The notes beneath the pieces are model-generated. The model ran no database searches. It was not told the DNA's origin and saw only the letters and a program-made list of their open reading frames with translations. From the NCBI GenBank assembly GCA_020201445.1, contig JAIVGU010000095.1, forward strand, positions 1-5,375: a stretch of 5,375 bases of DNA. The letters are read 5' to 3'. Position 1 is the first letter of the stretch; every line of letters begins with the position of its first letter. Below, piece by piece: positions 1 to 4,500 of the stretch. The stretch is from Halobacteriales archaeon. GTDB lineage: Archaea; Thermoplasmatota; E2; JACPAO01; JAHFTW01. The translations under genes and the position numbers were made by a program.

Positions 1-18
1 GTACAGGACTCGCCGCAT
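1..18 (-). CDS. Possible start of a downstream gene (6 codons only)
   Basis: An ATG at 18-16 on the minus strand opens M-R-R-V-L-Y to the window edge, 49 bases after the stop of the surface-protein gene. No Shine-Dalgarno sequence or TATA-like element is visible in the GC-rich gap. If real, it would be co-directional and perhaps co-transcribed. Six codons cannot establish a gene. Confidence 0.2.
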
Positions 19-67
19 GCCGGCAGGGCTTGCGCTGTCCCTCGGCCGCTGGGCGGGCGGGGCTCCG

Positions 68-1321
68 TCACCTGAGGGTGCCGCGCACGCCGCAGTTGGG
101 GCATTGGATGGCAAGCGGCTTGGTGCCCGTGGCCGAGAACTCCGTGCTGCACTTGGGGCAGGTGATGTAGTGCGTGAGCGACGCTTTCTTCGGCTTCTCC
201 GGCTCGGCCGCGGAGGTCGCTGCGGCTGCGGCCGCTTCGGCGCCTGCTTCCCCAGCCGGCGGCGCAGCAGCCTCGGCCTCCGGGGCCGCCTCGCCCCATT
301 CGTCGGCGGCGGGCGCCGCTTCGGCCTCGCCCCACTCGGACCCAGGCTCGCCGGCCTGGACGTTGCCGCCGCGGCCGCGCATCGCCATGTAGATGCCGCC
401 TGCGACAAGGAGGAGCAGGACCAGGCCGCCCACGATCCAGACCCAGAGCGGCATGCCGAGGAAGCCGCCCGACGAGGCGCCGGTGGGGCTGAGCTCGCTC
501 CAGCCGGGGATGCCCTGCGCCTCGGCCTGGTTGTGCGCGTAGCCCTTCGAGGGCGACGAGCCGTAGTAGGCCGTGACGAGGTACTTGCTGTCGGCGTCGC
601 CGGCGGCATCGACGTAGCTCCCGGCCTTGAAGTCGGCAGTCGAGGAGGGCAGGTCCTTCACGAGGACGCAGCTCGACGTGTCGCTGGAGGTGCAGCGCCA
701 GATCTCGACGCCCAGCACCGCGTGCAGCGGGTCGGCCGCCGGCAGGGTCCAGGTGACGACGTTGCCCGTGCCGTTCGTGACCGGGGCCACGGAGACGCTC
801 ACGGCGAGGTTGTTCGTGCGCACCGTCGCGTTCGTGATCGCGTTGGGATCCACTGCCGTGCGGATCGAGGCGATCCCTCCCACGGGGCCGGCGGCGTTCG
901 TGTTGTCCACGGCCTCCACGGTGAAGTAGTAGGTGGTGCCGTCGTCCAGGTTCGAGACCGTCGCCTGCTGCGAGGCAAGCGGGGCCGCGAAGGCCGACGG
1001 GCTGAACGCCACGTTGGCGGCGGCGACCTGCGTCATCGTCGCCTGGTTCGCCACCGTGTTGAGGTCGAGCGTCGAGTAGAGCACCTTGTAGCCGCTCACG
1101 GTTCCGCCCGGGTTGGCGGGGGCGCTGGGCGCAAGCCACGAGAGCTGGACGGCGTGCGCAGGCGGCGTCCCCGCGGCAGCCGTGAGCGCCACGATGGCGC
1201 CCGGCGCGTTGCCGCCCGTCTGCGTGGGGGTCGCGGTGACCTGGGCGCCCGCGGTGACGTCGGGCCTGTTGTCGCGCTCGTCGGCGGGGATCACGGCGAA
1301 CGTGTACTGCGTCCCTGTGCC
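68..1321 (-). CDS. Same surface protein, C-terminal part: FN3 domains, membrane anchor, zinc ribbon
   Basis: This is the downstream part of the same gene, in the frame one base back. Translation from 1321 begins G-T-G-T-Q-Y-T-F-A-V, exactly the closing strand needed by the FN3 domain that is cut off upstream. It then gives two more FN3 or FN3-like domains (residues ~29-148 and ~153-247 from the GTG at 1294), one transmembrane helix (~280-305), an Ala/Glu-rich linker and a terminal zinc ribbon (C379, C382, C398, C401), ending in TGA at 68-70. Arg residues just after the helix (R306, R308) fit the positive-inside rule and put the ribbon in the cytoplasm. The GTG at 1294 lies inside an FN3 beta strand with no signal peptide or ribosome binding site, so an independent start is unlikely. 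Sequons are at N155 and N174. If the frameshift is real, the upstream product lacks its membrane anchor. The ribbon's partner is unknown. Confidence 0.85.
   Translation of the reverse strand, partial: GTGTQYTFAVIPADERDNRPDVTAGAQVTATPTQTGGNAPGAIVALTAAAGTPPAHAVQLSWLAPSAPANPGGTVSGYKVLYSTLDLNTVANQATMTQVAAANVAFSPSAFAAPLASQQATVSNLDDGTTYYFTVEAVDNTNAAGPVGGIASIRTAVDPNAITNATVRTNNLAVSVSVAPVTNGTGNVVTWTLPAADPLHAVLGVEIWRCTSSDTSSCVLVKDLPSSTADFKAGSYVDAAGDADSKYLVTAYYGSSPSKGYAHNQAEAQGIPGWSELSPTGASSGGFLGMPLWVWIVGGLVLLLLVAGGIYMAMRGRGGNVQAGEPGSEWGEAEAAPAADEWGEAAPEAEAAAPPAGEAGAEAAAAAATSAAEPEKPKKASLTHYITCPKCSTEFSATGTKPLAIQCPNCGVRGTLR
71..169 (-). other. C-terminal zinc ribbon
   Basis: The last 33 residues hold C379-P-K-C382 and C398-P-N-C401, separated by 15 residues, and end C-G-V-R-G-T-L-R. 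This is a classic four-cysteine treble-clef or ribbon knuckle pair expected to bind one zinc. Similar ribbons end membrane proteins of some Thermoplasmatota (recalled, not searched). The partner is unknown: protein, RNA or DNA are all possible. Confidence 0.88.
182..376 (-). other. Acidic Ala/Glu-rich cytoplasmic linker
   Basis: Residues ~307-371 are rich in Ala, Glu, Pro and Gly and are predicted to be disordered. A short motif occurs twice, S-E-W-G-E-A (319-324) and D-E-W-G-E-A (331-336). The segment ends with a basic patch (E-K-P-K-K) just before the zinc ribbon. Confidence 0.8.
383..454 (-). other. Transmembrane helix
   Basis: Residues ~281-304 are an uninterrupted hydrophobic segment with core W-V-W-I-V-G-G-L-V-L-L-L-L-V-A-G-G. 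It is preceded by a Gly/Ser-rich spacer and followed by R-G-R-G-G. The flanking charges predict the outside on the N-terminal side and the cytoplasm on the C-terminal side. Confidence 0.95.
554..838 (-). other. FN3-like domain 4 (juxtamembrane)
   Basis: Residues ~153-247 give V-V-T-W-T-L-P-A-A-D-P, then V-L-G-V-E-I-W-R-C201 and a hairpin closing at C209, and finally S-K-Y-L-V-T-A-Y-Y-G. It fits an FN3-like sandwich that lacks the usual Pro-rich opening. C201/C209 probably form a disulfide across a beta hairpin. It is the last folded unit before the membrane. Confidence 0.6.
851..1210 (-). other. Fibronectin type III domain 3
   Basis: Residues ~29-148 from the GTG at 1294 are the most typical FN3 of the set: A-P-G-A-I-V-A-L-T-A, V-Q-L-S-W-L-A-P, V-S-G-Y-K-V-L-Y-S-T, then L-D-D-G-T-T-Y-Y-F-T-V-E-A-V-D-N. 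The C-to-E region is lengthened by an Ala/Thr-rich stretch of about 25 residues compared with a usual domain of about 90. Confidence 0.8.
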
Positions 1322-1563
1322 GCGTTGGCGCCCGTCACGTCCGGGATGAGGTTGCTCGCCGAGACGAGGTTGGCCGGCACGACCGCGGACTGCGCGATGG
1401 GGCCGGGGCCCGTCACCTGGTAGATGTAGTACCGGGCGACCTTGTCGGAGGTGGAGGTGGAGCCGGCGTCGTCGTGCGGGGCGTTGAACTTGAGCGTCAC
1501 CTGGTCGCCGCCGACGGAGGTCGCGACGGCGGTGAGGCCGGTCACGGCGTCAGGCTTCACGGT
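1226..1563 (-). other. Fibronectin type III domain 2, split by the frameshift
   Basis: K-P-D-A-V-T-G-L-T-A-V opens the domain, V-T-L-K-F-N-A-P-H-D-D is the B strand and loop, and V-A-R-Y-Y-I-Y-Q-V is the C strand. The F strand Q-Y-T-F-A-V-I-P-A-D-E-R-D-N occurs only after switching to the other frame at about 1321. The domain is complete only when the two frames are joined. Confidence 0.78.
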
Positions 1564-4500
1564 GTCCGGCGGGGCCACGGTCACGACGGGCGACATGGCC
1601 TGGTTGCCCGAGCCGTCCACGGTGAGGACCGCGAACGTGAGGCTCGTCCAGCCGGCAATCGGCGTGAAGGTCCAGGTCTGGTGGGCGCCGCGCTGTGCCG
1701 CCGGGGCCGCGGGGCTTGCAAGGACCGGCCCGGTGCCGGTGCGGATGTTGTCCAGCGACAACGTGCAGCCGTTGCAGACATAGACCTGCAGGCTTGCCAC
1801 GTCGGGGTCGTTGGGCGTCGTCCAGTCGAGCGTCACGGAGGTCGCCGTCTCGTTGTGGGCCACGGACGCGATGGCAGCCGGCGGCGTTCGGTCGCCGGCG
1901 ACACCGTTCAGGCGGAAACTCTGGTCGAACAACTTCAGGCCGCCGCCGTGCTCGCGGATGCCAGGCGGGTTCAGGAAGCAGACCTTGTCGTTGGCGATGT
2001 CGAACGCCGACGCGGGGTGGTTCAGGGTGAGGGCCGCGGCGATGTCGCCGGGGCTGTGCACGACCTGGTTGCCGCCGAAGCCGGTGGCGGAGCTTGCCGG
2101 GTTGGCCGTCTCCTCGTAGCAGAGGTCGCCGTAGGTGATGCTGAGCGACGTGGCGCCGCCGTTGCCGTCCACGGGCTCGCTGAACGTCACGGTGACCGTG
2201 GCGGAGCCCTCGGACGACTGCAGGCGGGCGACGACGGGCTGCGCGCCGTCCGTCACGGGCTGCGTGAAGCCGCGCAGGCGGTTCGCCACCGGGGCGTCGT
2301 CGCGCAGGCCGCCGCCGGCCGCGTACGAGGCACGGGGGCCGGTGCCGGGCGTGTGGCCGAGGCCCGTGTCATAGACGTTTTCGCCGGAGACCTCGGCGAA
2401 GCAGAGCCAGGCATGGTCGGCGACCGCGGTGCCGGTGACGGTCGTGGCGCACGTGTTCTCGGAGCCGGGGACCGCAAAGCCGGTCATGGTGTGGCCGCCG
2501 TCCACGTTCCAGTCCAGCATGCTGAGCGTGGACAGGACGATCTCCTCGGAGAAGTTCAGCCGGACCGAATCGACCTTGCCGTTGTGGTCGCGGTCGGCCG
2601 TCGTCGCGGCGATGATGACCGGGCGGGCCGCGTCGCCGAGCGGGCGGACGCCGGAGTTGGACGCCTGCATGGCGTTCGGGGCGCGAGCAAAGCTGGGCTC
2701 GGGGTTCACGTCGGCGAGGTCGCACACGGGGCGCTGCGCGGTCGCGACACTGGGGATGGCGCACTGCGAGCCCGGCGGCGTGTACAGGAACGTGCCCGTG
2801 GCGCCGGTGCCGATGCCGCGCGTGCCGTGGCCGCCGTCGCCGGGTGCTGCATCCGGGTCGAGGCAGAGGAAGACCGTGTCGTCGCCAAAGCCGTCGGCGG
2901 TGCCGAAGGCCGGTGTCGTCTCCGTGGGCGAAAGCATGAGCGGGCTCTGGTCGGCGCCGCTGATGTAGTGCGCCTTGCAGACCTCGAAGGCCGCCGTCGC
3001 CGAGCCGGGGCCGAGCTGGCCGGTCACGATGTTCTTGATGGTGAGCTGCTGCGTGCAGGAGCCAGCACTTGCGCAGTACTTCACGGCGAAGTCGCCCACG
3101 TGCGGGTTCCAGCCGTAGCGGTGCGTCGCGTCCATGCAGCCGGTCGGGTTGGCCTGCGTGCAGAGGGCGGGCGACGGTGTACCGCAGTTCACGGGGCCGA
3201 TGGGGAAGCCATCCGGGGGCGCCAAGCCGTTCTGGGCCCGCATGCGGCCGTCCATTGGCTCGTCGGCATAGGGCAGGTTCGGCGGCATGGCGCGGCTCAT
3301 GAAGCAGTCGTTCACGGGCTCCGTGAACTTCACCTTCACGGCGTCGATGGTGCCGTCGCCGTTGGCGTCGATGAAGTCAGCGGACTCTAGGAAGGGGCCA
3401 AGTTCGTCGGTGAAGGGCACGGTCTTGCTCACGGCCCGCAGGAGGCCGCCGCGCTCGTACAGGCCAGGGCCGGCGCGGACACCGTCGCGGGAGACGATCT
3501 GCGAGGCCGGTGGCGGGTTCTGGATGCAGCCCATGTCGTCATGGCTGAGACGGCCTTGGAAGTTCACATAGACCGGCAACCTGGCCGAACCCCAAGCCGC
3601 AACCGGCACGACGGGGGGCAACGTGCCCAAGCTCGACAGACCGTCCACGCCGCTCTGGCAGTAGGCAGTGCCAGCGTTGCCGTTCACGTACGCGATGTCG
3701 GTGACGGCGAGGGGGTTCGTGCCCACGGCCGGGGTGCCGGCGGCCTGCGCCACGGGCTCGCTGAAGAAGAGAGTGACGCTCGACGAGCCCGATGAGGCGA
3801 GGGCCGCCACAAGTGCCGGAGCAGCGCCGTCGGTGGTCTGCCACGGGTCGTTGCCGGTGGCGCCGCCGAGGGGCAACGCGTCCGAGTCGTCGGCGCGGAT
3901 GGTGCCGCCGGGGCGGACCGTCGAGGGGTGGTAGTACACCTTCGGCAGGTAGCCGGTGTCCGTCAGCGCCCGGCCTGGAAAATTGGCTGCCCACCAGACG
4001 TTGAAGCAGACGTAGAACACGTTGTCGTTGACGCCGTTGTCCAGGGCACCTGCGCAGGAATCGACGAGTGTGGGCGCGTCGCCGCCCGGCGGGTCGGGGT
4101 TGCCGGCGATTCCGCCAGGGCAGCTTGCGAAGAGGCTGGAGCCGCCGAGGAGGGGCCCCGCGCCCTTGCCGCTCACGGCGCAGGCGGTCGTGAGCTGGAT
4201 GTTGCTGAGCGAGATGGTGACGAGGAAGTCGCCGCCGTTCAGGTTGTAGGTCGTCGGGGTGAGGCCCGTGCGGCAGTCGGCGTCGGGGACGTGCGTCGAG
4301 GTGGCGCTGCAGTCCACGAGGGCCGTGGACGAGGGGGACTTGGCGAGCATGGGGACGGCGGCGGTGCGCTTGTCGCTGTTCGTGCCCGAGCCGCTCACCC
4401 AGCCGTTGTGGTCGTTGTCCTGGTAGCTCGAGGACATGGCGCGGCCGCAGTCGGCCTCGAGCGGGCCGCCGCTGCAGACGACCGTCGAGCCGGCCGCGTA

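Noticed and set aside
208..260. GC-rich near-repetitive DNA (GCGGCTGCGGCCGC and similar)
   Set aside because: It encodes the alanine-rich part of the cytoplasmic linker, so codon composition explains the repetition and no separate element is needed.
68..1294. Independent gene starting at the GTG at 1294
   Set aside because: The GTG falls inside the F strand of an FN3 domain whose beginning is in the other frame. There is no signal peptide for the exported domains that follow.
1315..1330. Programmed -1 ribosomal frameshift
   Set aside because: No slippery heptamer of the X-XXY-YYZ type lies in the zero frame near the junction. A missing G is the simpler explanation.
17..1423. Long plus-strand ORF of 468 codons
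   Set aside because: It is antisense to clear FN3, membrane-helix and zinc-ribbon sequence. The product is low-complexity Arg/Gly/Ala/Val with no domain, as expected from GC-rich antisense DNA.
1474..3390. Plus-strand ORF of 638 codons
   Set aside because: It is Arg-, Gly-, His- and Val-rich with no recognisable fold, and lies entirely opposite the Ig-like modules, which have coherent repeats. Its length is explained by the scarcity of stop codons in high-GC DNA.
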